Shown piece after piece: positions 24,007 to 32,904 of a DNA stretch of 44,923 bases. Each line of letters begins with the position of its first letter. Within the stretch, counting starts at the first letter, position 1. The translations under genes were made by a program, and so were the position numbers. This stretch comes from Candidatus Woesearchaeota archaeon. Lineage in GTDB: Archaea; Nanobdellota; Nanobdellia; Woesearchaeales; ARS49. The DNA lies in the NCBI GenBank assembly GCA_003599055.1, contig QZIM01000022.1, positions 1 through 44,923 on the forward strand, written 5' to 3'. The notes beneath the pieces were generated by a model. It saw nothing but the letters and a program-made list of their open reading frames with translations. It was not told the origin of the DNA and did not search any database.

Positions 24007-26532
24007 ATGGACGAGAAAACCGTCAAAAAACAAGTCCTTTTGGAAGCATCCGCACACCCCGAAGACTATTTCCCCATCAAAACACTCAAAGAAAAAGGGT
24101 TCATCCGCGGCAAATGCACCAATACTTCCTGCGGCAGATATTTTTGGAGCCAACACCGCGCCCAAAAAACCTGCGGCGACCCCGCCTGCTTTGGCGGCTT
24201 TCGCTTCATCGGCAAAAAAGTCACGACCAAACAACTCGACTACATCGAAACGTGGAAACAATTCTCAGCCATCCACAAAAAACTTGGCTACACCCCAATC
24301 AAACGATACCCTGTCGTCGCCCGCTGGAACCCCACGGTCGACTTCACCATTGCAGACATTGCCGCATTCCAACCCTACGTTGTCTCCGGCGAAATTGCGC
24401 CGCCCGCCAATCCCCTTGTGATTCCACAATTCTGCCTGCGCTTTGGCGACATTGACAACGTCGGCATCACCGGCCACCACGTCGGATTCGTTATGATGGG
24501 AGAAAAAGAATTCGTCGCCCCTGAACACTACAACGTTGAACGCTATATGGCAGACCACTTAACCTGGCTCACCGAAGGAATGGGAGTCAAACTCGCTGAT
24601 TTGACCATCCACGAAGACGTCTGGGCAGGCGGCGGCAACCTCGGACCCTGTATGGAATTCTTCGCCTTCGGCCTTGAACTCTCCAACCAAGTCTATATGC
24701 AGTACGAAATCACCCCAACCGGCGAACTCAAAGAACTCAAACTCAAAGTCCTCGATATGGGCCAAGGAATGGAACGCGTTCCCTGGTTCACCTCCGGCGC
24801 CGCTTCCATTTACGAATGCTCACTTGGGCCCATCCCCAAAAAACTCCGCGAAATCACCGGCGTTGCATACGATGAAAAATTTATGCAACAATTCACCCCA
24901 CTCGCCCCGCAACTGAACACCGGGGAAGTATCAGACATTCACGCTGCGTGGAACAACGTTGCTTCTGCACTCAAGATGAGCGTCGAAGACGTGCAGGCGA
25001 AAATCCTTCCCCTTGCAGCCCTTTACTCCGTTGCCGAACACAGCCGCGCACTCCTCGTTGCAATCAACGACGGCGGCCTTCCCTCAAACGTCGGCGGCAT
25101 GTACAACCTTCGCGTCATTTTGCGCCGCGCCCTTCGCTTCATCGCAGAATACAACTGGAACATCGACCTTGCCGACGTCATCGAATGGCACGCTGATTAT
25201 TTGAAGCCACTCTTCCCCGAATTATCCGAAAACCTCCCGAATATCCGTAAAATCATTGAGGTTGAGAAGAAAAAATACCTTGCGACCATTGAAAAACAAA
25301 AAAACTGGTTCACCCCCGGCTTCTTTGATAAGCCAATCAGCGCAGAACAACTCGTCAGCGTTTACGACATTATGGGCATCTCACCCGATGATGTAAGGCG
25401 AGAGGCAATCGCGCGAGGCAAAACCCCTCCCACAATCCCTGGCGACTTTTACGCGCTTGTCGCCCAAAGGCACGCGCACAAAGAACAAGAACACGCAACC
25501 GAACGCAAAGAAACACTCCCAATACCCGCATCCGTTGCTCCCACAAAAGCATTATACTTTGACGACTACGAAAAAAGCAGCTTCGAAGGCAAAGTCCTTG
25601 AAATCACCGGAACAAACGTCATCTTAGACCAAACCGCATTCTACCCGACCAGCGGCGGACAACTCTCTGACCGCGGCCTTTTGAACGGAGAAAAAGTGGT
25701 TGACGTCTTTAAGCAAGGCCCTTATATCGTTCACGTGCTTGAATCAACACCCAAATTCCACGCAGGCGACACTGTCCGAGGCGAAATCGACTTTCACCGC
25801 AGAATACAACTCGCACAACACCACACGGCAACACACATCATCAACGCAGCCGCGCGCGAAGTCCTTGGCCCTCACTGTAATCAGGCAGGCGCCAAAAAAG
25901 ACACGGACAAAGCACACATCGACATCACCCACTACGAATCACTTAGCGACGAACAACTTGCCGCAATCGAAAAAGCAGCCAACACAATCGTCCAAAAAGG
26001 CATCAAAACCGAACTCACCTTTATGCCCCGCGAGGAAGCAGAAAAAAAATACGGCATGGCAATCTATCAGGGAGGAGCAGTTCCCGGCAAACAACTCCGC
26101 ATCGTCAACATCCCCGGAATCGACGTTGAAGCCTGCGGAGGCACACACCTGAAGAGCACCCTTGAAACCGGCGAAATCAAGATACTCAAGTCAAACAAAG
26201 TTAAAGACGGCATCGTGCGCATCACGTTCGCCTCCGGCGCCGCCGCCAAAAAAATCAAAGAAGAAGAAAAACAACTCCTTGACAAAACCGCTGCGCTCCT
26301 TGGCTGTGCAATTCGGCAAATCCCCGGCAGAGCAGAAGAACTCTTTACCAAATGGAAAAAAGCACGCAAGGCAAAAACCGCGGATGAAACACTCAAGACG
26401 CTCACTTCCACTGCAGAATACACCGGAGACACCCTTGCAAAGACCGCCGAAATCCTCCAAACACAACCCGAAAACATCCCAAAAACAATCGAACGCTTCA
26501 AAAACGACATACAACAGTTCGGAGGGAAATAA
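24007..26532 (+). CDS. alaS: Alanyl-tRNA synthetase, archaeal type, shortened C-terminus
   Basis: AlaRS attaches alanine to tRNA-Ala and edits mischarged serine. The 841-aa protein has the archaeal N-terminal zinc element (FIRGKCTNTSCGRYFW), a class II catalytic core, a helical tRNA-recognition domain, and an editing domain with HTATH near residue 606 and CGGTH near 709. After the helices ending PENIPKTIERF the protein stops, leaving little or no room for the C-terminal oligomerisation (C-Ala) domain; archaeal enzymes of about 900 aa normally have it. TATA TTCTTTTAAAC at 23976-23986 is about 27 nt upstream. The DUF1761 gene follows after 3 nt. Confidence 0.95.
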   Translation: MDEKTVKKQVLLEASAHPEDYFPIKTLKEKGFIRGKCTNTSCGRYFWSQHRAQKTCGDPACFGGFRFIGKKVTTKQLDYIETWKQFSAIHKKLGYTPIKRYPVVARWNPTVDFTIADIAAFQPYVVSGEIAPPANPLVIPQFCLRFGDIDNVGITGHHVGFVMMGEKEFVAPEHYNVERYMADHLTWLTEGMGVKLADLTIHEDVWAGGGNLGPCMEFFAFGLELSNQVYMQYEITPTGELKELKLKVLDMGQGMERVPWFTSGAASIYECSLGPIPKKLREITGVAYDEKFMQQFTPLAPQLNTGEVSDIHAAWNNVASALKMSVEDVQAKILPLAALYSVAEHSRALLVAINDGGLPSNVGGMYNLRVILRRALRFIAEYNWNIDLADVIEWHADYLKPLFPELSENLPNIRKIIEVEKKKYLATIEKQKNWFTPGFFDKPISAEQLVSVYDIMGISPDDVRREAIARGKTPPTIPGDFYALVAQRHAHKEQEHATERKETLPIPASVAPTKALYFDDYEKSSFEGKVLEITGTNVILDQTAFYPTSGGQLSDRGLLNGEKVVDVFKQGPYIVHVLESTPKFHAGDTVRGEIDFHRRIQLAQHHTATHIINAAAREVLGPHCNQAGAKKDTDKAHIDITHYESLSDEQLAAIEKAANTIVQKGIKTELTFMPREEAEKKYGMAIYQGGAVPGKQLRIVNIPGIDVEACGGTHLKSTLETGEIKILKSNKVKDGIVRITFASGAAAKKIKEEEKQLLDKTAALLGCAIRQIPGRAEELFTKWKKARKAKTADETLKTLTSTAEYTGDTLAKTAEILQTQPENIPKTIERFKNDIQQFGGK

Positions 26533-26535
26533 AAA

Positions 26536-26940
26536 ATGGCAGTAAACTACATCGCCGTCCTCATCGCGGCACTCGCATATATGATTGTGGGCATGCTCTG
26601 GTACGGCCCGCTCTTTGGCAAACACTGGATGTCCCTTGTCGGCTTCACCGACAAAGACGCCAAAAAAATGAAAAACAAGAAAATGGGCGCCATCTTCGGG
26701 CTCACGTTCTTAAGCGGAATTGTGACCGCGTACGCACTCGGGTTCACCCTTGCCTATTTGGAAGTGCGCAGCATCTGGCTTGCCTTCCAAGTCGCGTTCT
26801 GGCTCTGGCTCGCCTTTGCCGCAATGGTCCAACTGCCCCACTACCTGCACGAGAGAAAAAGCATCAAACTGTACCTCATTACCGTCGGGTATGAACTTGT
26901 CTATTTCCTTGCAATGGCGCTCGTATTTGCGGTGTGGTAA
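26536..26940 (+). CDS. DUF1761 family membrane protein
   Basis: The 134-aa protein has four hydrophobic segments (about 5-25, 52-72, 78-98 and 110-132) and the family signature NYIAVLIAALAYMIVGMLWY followed by GPLFGKHWM near the N-terminus. DUF1761 proteins are small integral membrane proteins of unknown function. It is encoded 3 nt after alaS and ends 1 nt from the convergent ABC operon. Confidence 0.85.
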   Translation: MAVNYIAVLIAALAYMIVGMLWYGPLFGKHWMSLVGFTDKDAKKMKNKKMGAIFGLTFLSGIVTAYALGFTLAYLEVRSIWLAFQVAFWLWLAFAAMVQLPHYLHERKSIKLYLITVGYELVYFLAMALVFAVW

Positions 26941-26941
26941 G

Positions 26942-27937
26942 TTATTTTTCTTTTTCTTTATAGATTTCTTTAATAACATGCTCGAGGCGCGATTCATGTA
27001 CGGTTAAATCAACAACATCTGCGGCATTCATAAGCTGTTTCAGCACACTTGGAATGTCCACGTCCTTGCGCTCAAAACGAACAGACTTGAAAAACTTCCT
27101 GTCTTCAAGAACAGTTCCCTTTGAAAGTATCGTGGCAAATTCTTTCTGATTCTTTATTTTGGTAAACTCGACATCAACAGTCTTGCAGGTCAGATACTTC
27201 TTTTTGACCTTTTCCAAATTTCCGTCGTAGACAATTGTCCCGTTGTCAATGATGATGATGCGCTCGCAAATTTCCTCAATATCGTCCATATCATGCGTTG
27301 TGAGTAAAATCGTTGTCCTGAATTTTTTATTCACTTCCACCAAAAACTCGCGAATTTCATCCTTCGCAATTGCGTCAACGCCGATCGTTGGTTCATCGAG
27401 GAAAAGAACCTGCGGGTTATGCAAAAGTGCCATAATAAACTCGCACTTCATCCGTTCACCCAAGCTGAGCTCTCTTGTCGGGCGATACATGACTTTCTCA
27501 ACTGCAAGCAGATTTGTTAATGTCCTCAGGCGCTCTTCAAATTCCTGTGCAGGAATGGCATACATTTCCCTGCTTAATTGAAATGAGTCAGCAGGCGGCA
27601 AATCCCACCACAGTTGAGATTTTTGACCGAATACTGCGCCGATATGCTTCACGTACTTTCTTCGCTCGAGCCAAGGAGTATAACCAAGAACTCTCACGTC
27701 GCCTTCAGATGGGTAAAGCACACCGCTTAAAATCTTAATTGTTGTTGATTTTCCCGCACCATTCGGACCCACAAAACCGACAATCTCGCCCTGATTAATA
27801 GTAAAGTTGATTCCTTTGAGTGCTTCAGAAATAACTTTCTTTCTTGCAACAAGTGACTTAATTGCCGCGACAAAACCCTCTTTTCTTTCATGACCTTTGT
27901 ACACTCTTCTTAATTTTTTAACGGTGATTGCTTCCAT
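26942..27937 (-). CDS. ABC-2 transporter ATP-binding protein (COG4586 type)
   Basis: This is the ATPase of an exporter made with the two permeases upstream. The 331-aa protein has Walker A GPNGAGKST (57-65), Q-loop GQKSQLWWDLP, signature LSLGE, Walker B VLFLDEPTIGVD and H-loop TTHD. The region between strand 1 and Walker A is extended (about 12-40), as in this subfamily. I start at ATG 27937, which has GGAGGGT 4 nt upstream; a GTG five codons earlier is inside the permease gene. Codon use and base composition are more AT-rich than the surroundings. Confidence 0.92.
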   Translation of the reverse strand: MEAITVKKLRRVYKGHERKEGFVAAIKSLVARKKVISEALKGINFTINQGEIVGFVGPNGAGKSTTIKILSGVLYPSEGDVRVLGYTPWLERRKYVKHIGAVFGQKSQLWWDLPPADSFQLSREMYAIPAQEFEERLRTLTNLLAVEKVMYRPTRELSLGERMKCEFIMALLHNPQVLFLDEPTIGVDAIAKDEIREFLVEVNKKFRTTILLTTHDMDDIEEICERIIIIDNGTIVYDGNLEKVKKKYLTCKTVDVEFTKIKNQKEFATILSKGTVLEDRKFFKSVRFERKDVDIPSVLKQLMNAADVVDLTVHESRLEHVIKEIYKEKEK

Positions 27938-27938
27938 A

Positions 27939-28712
27939 TTACCCTCCTGCACTGCTGTATTTCCTGAGTGTCCTATACCAGAACCAGATGCTTACCGTGA
28001 CAAGCACACAAACGGATACTATTGCAATTAAAATACCGTTCATTGCAAAGCCCAGCAATGCAGATGCGGGATAATGCGCAACGATAAGAAGCGGAACAAC
28101 TGTTGAAAAGACTATTGATAGCTTTTTGCCGTAAATTGAACCAGGATAACTTGCATACATCTGCACCAAATTCACAATCTCATAGAGCCGCGTTCTTATG
28201 AATCGAAGGGTTAATGCAGAACATATAACTGCGAGCGAAAGATAGAATAAGATTCCAAAAAACATAAGCAGAATTGCAATAGTCAATGAGCCAGATATGT
28301 CTATATGATACAATGCAAGTACTATCAATGTAAGTCCTGAGACAATCCTTGCCCCGTCCTCCTCATCAAATCCGCCCATAATCATAAGCCACAACGAATT
28401 TACCGGGCGCATAAGAATGATATCAAGCTTCCCCTCGCGAACCATATTCTCCGTAAACCACAGCAACCCGAAAAAAGACATATACGAAACTCCTATTATC
28501 GTTGAGAGAATGCCTTGCAACAACAACACTTGATATATTGTCCAACCCGGAAATTCACCTCCTGCAAAGTAAATTACTCCTGCAAATATAGGTGCTGCAA
28601 GTTGCACCAAAAAGAACGCAACCAAACTTAGCGCAAGGTCCCCGCGGTATGCCATTCGTGATGCCAACCTGAGTTTGGCATGCCGTACGTGCAAACGAAC
28701 GTGCCGCATCAT
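27939..28712 (-). CDS. ABC-2 transporter permease (COG3694-like)
   Basis: The permease has six hydrophobic segments over about 257 aa and a FTENMVREGKLDIILMRPVN motif between segments 2 and 3, the typical cytoplasmic coupling loop of this family. It starts at an ATG overlapping the stop of the upstream permease by 4 nt; the open frame reaches further but into the neighbour. It pairs with the ATPase just downstream (ATG one nt after this stop). Confidence 0.85.
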   Translation of the reverse strand: MMRHVRLHVRHAKLRLASRMAYRGDLALSLVAFFLVQLAAPIFAGVIYFAGGEFPGWTIYQVLLLQGILSTIIGVSYMSFFGLLWFTENMVREGKLDIILMRPVNSLWLMIMGGFDEEDGARIVSGLTLIVLALYHIDISGSLTIAILLMFFGILFYLSLAVICSALTLRFIRTRLYEIVNLVQMYASYPGSIYGKKLSIVFSTVVPLLIVAHYPASALLGFAMNGILIAIVSVCVLVTVSIWFWYRTLRKYSSAGG

Positions 28713-29518
28713 GCGCCCGCCCCTGCAAAACGACGCACTGCTCTTTTCCAAATGAGTAAAATAAGCAGAAAGAACAGCAACAAATAGATAACCCCAAATA
28801 AGAGCGTTTGCACGGGGTTAAACGTCACCCCTCCCAACGAATATTCGCCCAAGAATACCCTTGCAGGCACAAACCCAAGAAACTGGAATGGCAACAAAAA
28901 GAAAACCTTTTGCGCCCACTCAGGGTATAAGGACAATGGTAAAACCCCTCCTGCAAGCAACCAACTCACTGAGCCATACAAACGTCTTAACCCTCTGCTC
29001 TTGGTAAGCCAAAACGCACTTAACCCAATGAGCAAATTTATCAAGAAATACGCTGTGGTTCCTATCAGTGCTGAGGCAAGGTACATTAACCATGACCCTC
29101 CAGTATAAACATTAAAACCAACAAGTAATCCGCAAATAAAAATGACAGGTACAAACTCAATGAGGAATGCCAGCACGCGGTGACCCAACTTTACTGCAAA
29201 TTCATACCGCCAAAAATCAACTGGCTTGAGCAGGTATGCAACGAGTGAACCCGACTCAACTGCCTTATCAAGCACTTGGTCTACATTATCCCACAACAAA
29301 AAGAACGTCACAATACCAATCACAATGTGCGTGAGCATCTGCTCAAATGTGTATCCTCCGATGATAGTTTTTCCAGATGTTTCGAATACTGCCTTCCAGA
29401 TGATGTAGTTTGTCAGAACAACCAGCGGTCCAGTCACTAATGAAAACAACATGCTGAACTTGTACGCAGTCGCTTCCTTAAACGATGTAAATGCGATTTG
29501 ACGGTCTTGCGCGAACAT
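28709..29518 (-). CDS. ABC-2 transporter permease (COG4587-like)
   Basis: The 269-aa protein has six hydrophobic segments and the coupling sequence VESGSLVAYLLKPVDFWRY. This mirrors the second permease, so the two probably form a heterodimer over an ATPase dimer. It is the first gene of the operon. AT-rich sequence with TTTAAATAG (about 29554-29562) upstream may be the promoter. The substrate is unknown; related systems export drugs or lipophilic compounds. Confidence 0.87.
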   Translation of the reverse strand: MFAQDRQIAFTSFKEATAYKFSMLFSLVTGPLVVLTNYIIWKAVFETSGKTIIGGYTFEQMLTHIVIGIVTFFLLWDNVDQVLDKAVESGSLVAYLLKPVDFWRYEFAVKLGHRVLAFLIEFVPVIFICGLLVGFNVYTGGSWLMYLASALIGTTAYFLINLLIGLSAFWLTKSRGLRRLYGSVSWLLAGGVLPLSLYPEWAQKVFFLLPFQFLGFVPARVFLGEYSLGGVTFNPVQTLLFGVIYLLLFFLLILLIWKRAVRRFAGAGA

Positions 29519-29569
29519 ATGGTCTCTTTAAATTAATTGAACCTTACTTCCCTATTTAAACCTGTAGAC

Positions 29570-30226
29570 TCACTTAAACAACTTCTCCAAAATGTCCAGC
29601 GTGTACAGCACAATCGCCTCGGCCTGCAATTTGGTCGGCGTGAAGGCCTGCTGTTTGGTGTGCACGCTGAACACGCGCACCTGATTGATAAGATGAATCT
29701 GATTCGGCAACCCGGGGTCAAGCTGAACACCCTTTTCCGCAAGCTTTGCGATAAGATTCCCAAGCCCGGTTCCCGGGGCCTTCTCGAGCAAGTCCTGGCC
29801 GGTCGCGTCAAAATACTTCCTGTGCAGCGCGGTCTCAAGCACTCTTCCGCACAAAATCATCGCACTCCGATAACACTGCGCGTTCATACACGACTGAACC
29901 TCCTGTAAGTCAACCGTAATCACGTCACGCACATCCGCCGGCACAAAATGCGCGCTAAAGTTGGTTGTTGATTCCTTCCTTTCGGACACATTACCCGCGA
30001 TTTGCTCTAAAATGCGGGGCATATCCTCTTCCCTGCTCTCTGAAAGCTTCAGCGCAAGCGGGTGAAGTGCAGGGTCGCCTTTTGTACTTTCCACAAGCCT
30101 TTTTAGCGCGCCCTGAAGCAGCATCCGCGCGCCCTCCCTGCGTTTGTGCTGAAACGAAGACTCCGCAGGGCTTTTTAACTGACGAAGCGCATCCTGAATG
30201 TCTCCCACAATATGACGCACGCTCAT
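29570..30226 (-). CDS. DUF4145-like domain protein
   Basis: The 218-aa protein is all helical. The C-terminal half (CMNAQCYRSAMILCGRVLETALHRKY...IHLINQVRVFSVH...VLYTLDILEKLF) resembles DUF4145, a helical domain found in stress, defence and HEPN-like contexts. The N-terminal half is basic. I choose ATG 30226, 26 nt from the shared TATA element; the longer frame to 30271 would include that TATA. The function is unknown. Confidence 0.7.
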   Translation of the reverse strand: MSVRHIVGDIQDALRQLKSPAESSFQHKRREGARMLLQGALKRLVESTKGDPALHPLALKLSESREEDMPRILEQIAGNVSERKESTTNFSAHFVPADVRDVITVDLQEVQSCMNAQCYRSAMILCGRVLETALHRKYFDATGQDLLEKAPGTGLGNLIAKLAEKGVQLDPGLPNQIHLINQVRVFSVHTKQQAFTPTKLQAEAIVLYTLDILEKLFK

Positions 30227-30247
30227 CCCCTTTTGTTTCCCGCAAAT

Positions 30248-30257
30248 CTTTATATAG
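30248..30257. promoter_or_regulatory. Single symmetric TATA element serving two divergent genes
   Basis: CTTTATATAG is 27 nt before ATG 30280 on the plus strand and, read as CTATATAAAG, 26 nt before ATG 30226 on the minus strand. No second TATA candidate exists in the 53-nt gap, so both genes seem to use the same element in opposite directions. Confidence 0.6.
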
Positions 30258-30279
30258 TTATATGCAGCCAAGAAGCGAT

Positions 30280-30891
30280 ATGAAACGACTTATCGCATTG
30301 CTCCTGGTGCTCGCAATCGCCTGCACGGCCCCTGCACCCGCGCCAACAACGACCCAGACGCCCGAGGCGCCTCAAGTTACCGCATCCGAAGAAAGCGCAG
30401 GAACAGTACCCGTTCCCGAACTCAAAGAAGAAGCTTCTGAAGAAACCGTTATGAGCGAACCGGTTGAGAGCGCACTTGAAATCATCCCGTACACGCAACT
30501 TGGCTGCGAAAGCCTCCTCACCGTCGAACAATTCGCGTCGTCCTGTAACAATGTTTCGGACGAATTCATCGTCACCTACAAAGTCGGCACGCGCAACTGC
30601 TTTGTCAACATCAAAGCAAACAAGAACGAGCGCCTTACCGCAGGAATCACCCTCACTGCGCTCAAGGACGGAACGACCGCCATGACTGAATTTGAGCGAC
30701 GCCTCAAAGTCTTTAACGTCGGCGCAGACAAGTCCGTGGGCGAGCGCGCATACGAATTCCCAAAACAAGACCGCGCAACCATTAACTTCGTTCGGGACGA
30801 ATTCCTCGTTGAAGTCGGAAGCGACACGCGGCTTTGCTCCAAAGAAGGACTCCTTGCAGTCGCCAAAACCGTCGATGGGCACATCGACTGA
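30280..30891 (+). CDS. Putative lipoprotein
   Basis: The 203-aa protein has a lipoprotein-type signal: basic start, hydrophobic core and LAIAC with the acceptor Cys at residue 15. A low-complexity Pro/Thr/Glu spacer (16-70) links to a globular domain (about 72-203) with four Cys (in LGCESLL, FASSCN, RNCFVN, RLCSKE) that could form two disulfides. I do not recognise the domain. It is probably held on the outer face of the membrane. T-runs after the stop end both this and the convergent nre transcript. Confidence 0.75.
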   Translation: MKRLIALLLVLAIACTAPAPAPTTTQTPEAPQVTASEESAGTVPVPELKEEASEETVMSEPVESALEIIPYTQLGCESLLTVEQFASSCNNVSDEFIVTYKVGTRNCFVNIKANKNERLTAGITLTALKDGTTAMTEFERRLKVFNVGADKSVGERAYEFPKQDRATINFVRDEFLVEVGSDTRLCSKEGLLAVAKTVDGHID

Positions 30892-30909
30892 TTCTTTTTT
30901 CTCCTTTTT

Positions 30910-32088
30910 TTAGAACCACTTCTTCAAACTTGAACCTTGCCGCCTGAGAAGCCAGCTCTTGCCCAAGATGTGATTTAGGTCAATCCCGAACTTCCTTCTT
31001 GCCAACTGCCTTGCGTACGTCAGCATCAACTCCCTGCTTGCAAACGTAATCGGTTTTGCGCTTAAGGCATTTCTTGTCGCCTCTCTTGTAACCCAAACTC
31101 CCAGCGGAAGCACGTATTCATCGGTAATGAACCTTAATGCAAGAACACTTCCCTGCCGCTTTTGACCCTTCATATGTTCTGCCAATGCCAGCCGCACCGT
31201 GTAAAAACCACCCGCGCACTGCTCAGCATATGACTTTCTTCCTTCAAACGGCTCTGCATCGGTGCTGTATTCTAAAACAGGGCTTTTGGTATAGCTTGGC
31301 GTGTACATCTCGAAAAGCTCGTAACTCCATTTTTCGGGAAAGAACAAAAGCAAGTAATAATTGCCAAGATGACTGCCAAAATACGCTTTATGCTCGCCCT
31401 CCGGCAACAGCTTTACGCCTTCCAGCAGGTGGTCGCCCAGCATATCATCCGTTGCCGTAATACTCCACCTCGTCGGAACCAGCTTTCTTTGCTTTCCGAA
31501 CACGCCCACGCTCAGCATCCGCGAGAGTTGGTTCTCATCAACAGTTCCGAATAGTTCCGTCACTGCCTCCTTGGCTTTGATATCCGTGTCATCGAAATAC
31601 TTTTGCACCTTCGTGTGAATCCTTGGATTGCCCGCTAATTCCGCCTTTTGCAGCCTTGCCTGCGGGCCCATCGGCGCCACCCACTGGTCTGTTGAAATAT
31701 TCACCTTCGGCCTTGATTTCAGCGTCACGTCCAAATCCACCGGGCGCTTTGCCATTGCCATTTCCTGCGCGATACTGACCAACTTATCCGGCCGCTTCAC
31801 ATCAGACTCAAACTTCCCCTGCACAAGACCCGAGCGGAGCTGCACGACATCATTAATTGGCAGCTTCTCTTTTGCCCACAACGTTGGCGCATCAAAACGA
31901 AACGCATCCTCCCTCACTTCCGGCGGAGCCAACAGGCCTACGTTTACCTTAGGATAGCCAAACTTTCCAACAAACGGCGCAACACCACTCCCCTGAAACT
32001 CTGCCTTTTCCGCAAGCGGCTTTGCCATACTCATTGCGTTTAGGAGAATTCGCTCTTTTTCCTTATAAGAAACAGATTTGACAAACAT
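30910..32088 (-). CDS. nreA: Archaeal DNA-repair protein NreA-like
   Basis: Nre proteins are archaeal proteins linked to DNA-damage tolerance and PCNA binding. The 392-aa sequence has the characteristic VGKFGYPKVNVGLLAPPE (about 40-57), VQLRSGLVQGKF, STDQWVAPMGP and the C-terminal part RWSITATDDMLGDHLL. The very end, SSLKKWF, resembles the hydrophobic/aromatic part of a PIP box without its glutamine in standard position. The N-terminal zinc-binding cysteines usual in the family are not present: the first 38 residues contain no Cys. A TATA element TTCTTTTATAACC lies about 28 nt upstream. Confidence 0.85.
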   Translation of the reverse strand: MFVKSVSYKEKERILLNAMSMAKPLAEKAEFQGSGVAPFVGKFGYPKVNVGLLAPPEVREDAFRFDAPTLWAKEKLPINDVVQLRSGLVQGKFESDVKRPDKLVSIAQEMAMAKRPVDLDVTLKSRPKVNISTDQWVAPMGPQARLQKAELAGNPRIHTKVQKYFDDTDIKAKEAVTELFGTVDENQLSRMLSVGVFGKQRKLVPTRWSITATDDMLGDHLLEGVKLLPEGEHKAYFGSHLGNYYLLLFFPEKWSYELFEMYTPSYTKSPVLEYSTDAEPFEGRKSYAEQCAGGFYTVRLALAEHMKGQKRQGSVLALRFITDEYVLPLGVWVTREATRNALSAKPITFASRELMLTYARQLARRKFGIDLNHILGKSWLLRRQGSSLKKWF

Positions 32089-32141
32089 ACCCGCTGAAAA
32101 CTTTCGAGGTTATAAAAGAATTATTGCGACCCTCAAGACAG

Positions 32142-32669
32142 TCACCCGCCCGGATAGGTAATCTTCCTACCCTTCACCCGCGCAAAACCCGTGATTACGT
32201 GCTCTCTTGAGCCACTCCTGCTCGTTATGTGATACACTTTTGCCCCTCTTATACTGAGCGCGTCCGCAACAAGAGACCGATGACACCTGAACGGATTCCC
32301 CTCCGCACACATCATCGCAACCGTCCTCTTCCCTGCCAATTGCGTCAGCCTCTTTAGTCCTGCAACGAACTCACCCGTCTGCATATAATCCGCAAAACCC
32401 CGAAAACTCGCATTTCTCCAACCCGTATTGACCGAATCCTTTCTTGCCTTCCTCAGGCCCCCAAGCTCCCCAAGATGCACGTAACCGATTCCCCGCTTCC
32501 TTAGCATCACTCTCAGATTCCCTTCATTGAACTGAGGATTATGACGAGACCTTGGAAACGTGCGGATATCAACCAAACACTTCACCCCGTGCGCCTGCAG
32601 CATATCCAACAAGTCCCTTACCTGCCTGTTCGAATGACCGATAGCGAACAAAACGGGCTGTTTTGGCAT
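32142..32669 (-). CDS. DUF488 family protein
   Basis: The 175-aa protein has the DUF488 features: GHSNRQVRDLLDML at the N-terminus, LVDIRTFPRSRHNPQFN, YVHLGELGGLR and the Cys-containing MMCAEGNPFRCHRSLVADAL. The family is widespread and of uncertain function; the conserved Arg/Cys/His residues suggest an enzyme or nucleotide/phosphate binding. TATA-like ACATTTATATC lies about 27 nt upstream. Confidence 0.9.
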   Translation of the reverse strand: MPKQPVLFAIGHSNRQVRDLLDMLQAHGVKCLVDIRTFPRSRHNPQFNEGNLRVMLRKRGIGYVHLGELGGLRKARKDSVNTGWRNASFRGFADYMQTGEFVAGLKRLTQLAGKRTVAMMCAEGNPFRCHRSLVADALSIRGAKVYHITSRSGSREHVITGFARVKGRKITYPGG

Positions 32670-32735
32670 CAGCTATGAACAATCACGCAATTGATATAAA
32701 TGTTCTGCAGCCAATTCCTGCCGCTCTGCTTCCTC

Positions 32736-32885
32736 TCAGAACCGTATCTGAACCAAATCTTCCTCAAAATGCGGCTCGTCATCCTGCGTTCGCCTGAACT
32801 GGCTGCACTTTCTCTTCCCCTGCCAGTAAAACCAACACTTCTCGCCAAACATCTTAAACGCCGCGCAATCGTCACACACTGCCAT
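32736..32885 (-). CDS. 49-aa four-cysteine (zinc-finger-like) protein
   Basis: This short frame was found by reading the 220-nt gap between DUF488 and the DHH gene. It encodes MAVCDDCAAFKMFGEKCWFY at the start, with cysteines at 4, 7, 17 and 27 (C-x2-C-x9-C-x9-C), aromatics around the third Cys and an acidic C-terminal tail. The pattern would bind one zinc ion. TATA element CTATTTAAAAAG at 32905-32916 lies 26 nt upstream of the ATG, and the gene has no overlapping competitor with better features. Role unknown; gene order nreA-DUF488-this suggests a possible repair link, but that is speculative. Confidence 0.75.
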   Translation of the reverse strand: MAVCDDCAAFKMFGEKCWFYWQGKRKCSQFRRTQDDEPHFEEDLVQIRF

Positions 32886-32904
32886 AATTCAGTGCTCTTC
32901 TGCG

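Noticed and set aside
32669-32875. 68-codon minus frame between DUF488 and the DHH gene
   Set aside because: Arg/Ser-rich shadow of the 49-aa four-Cys gene, which has the promoter and the meaningful composition.
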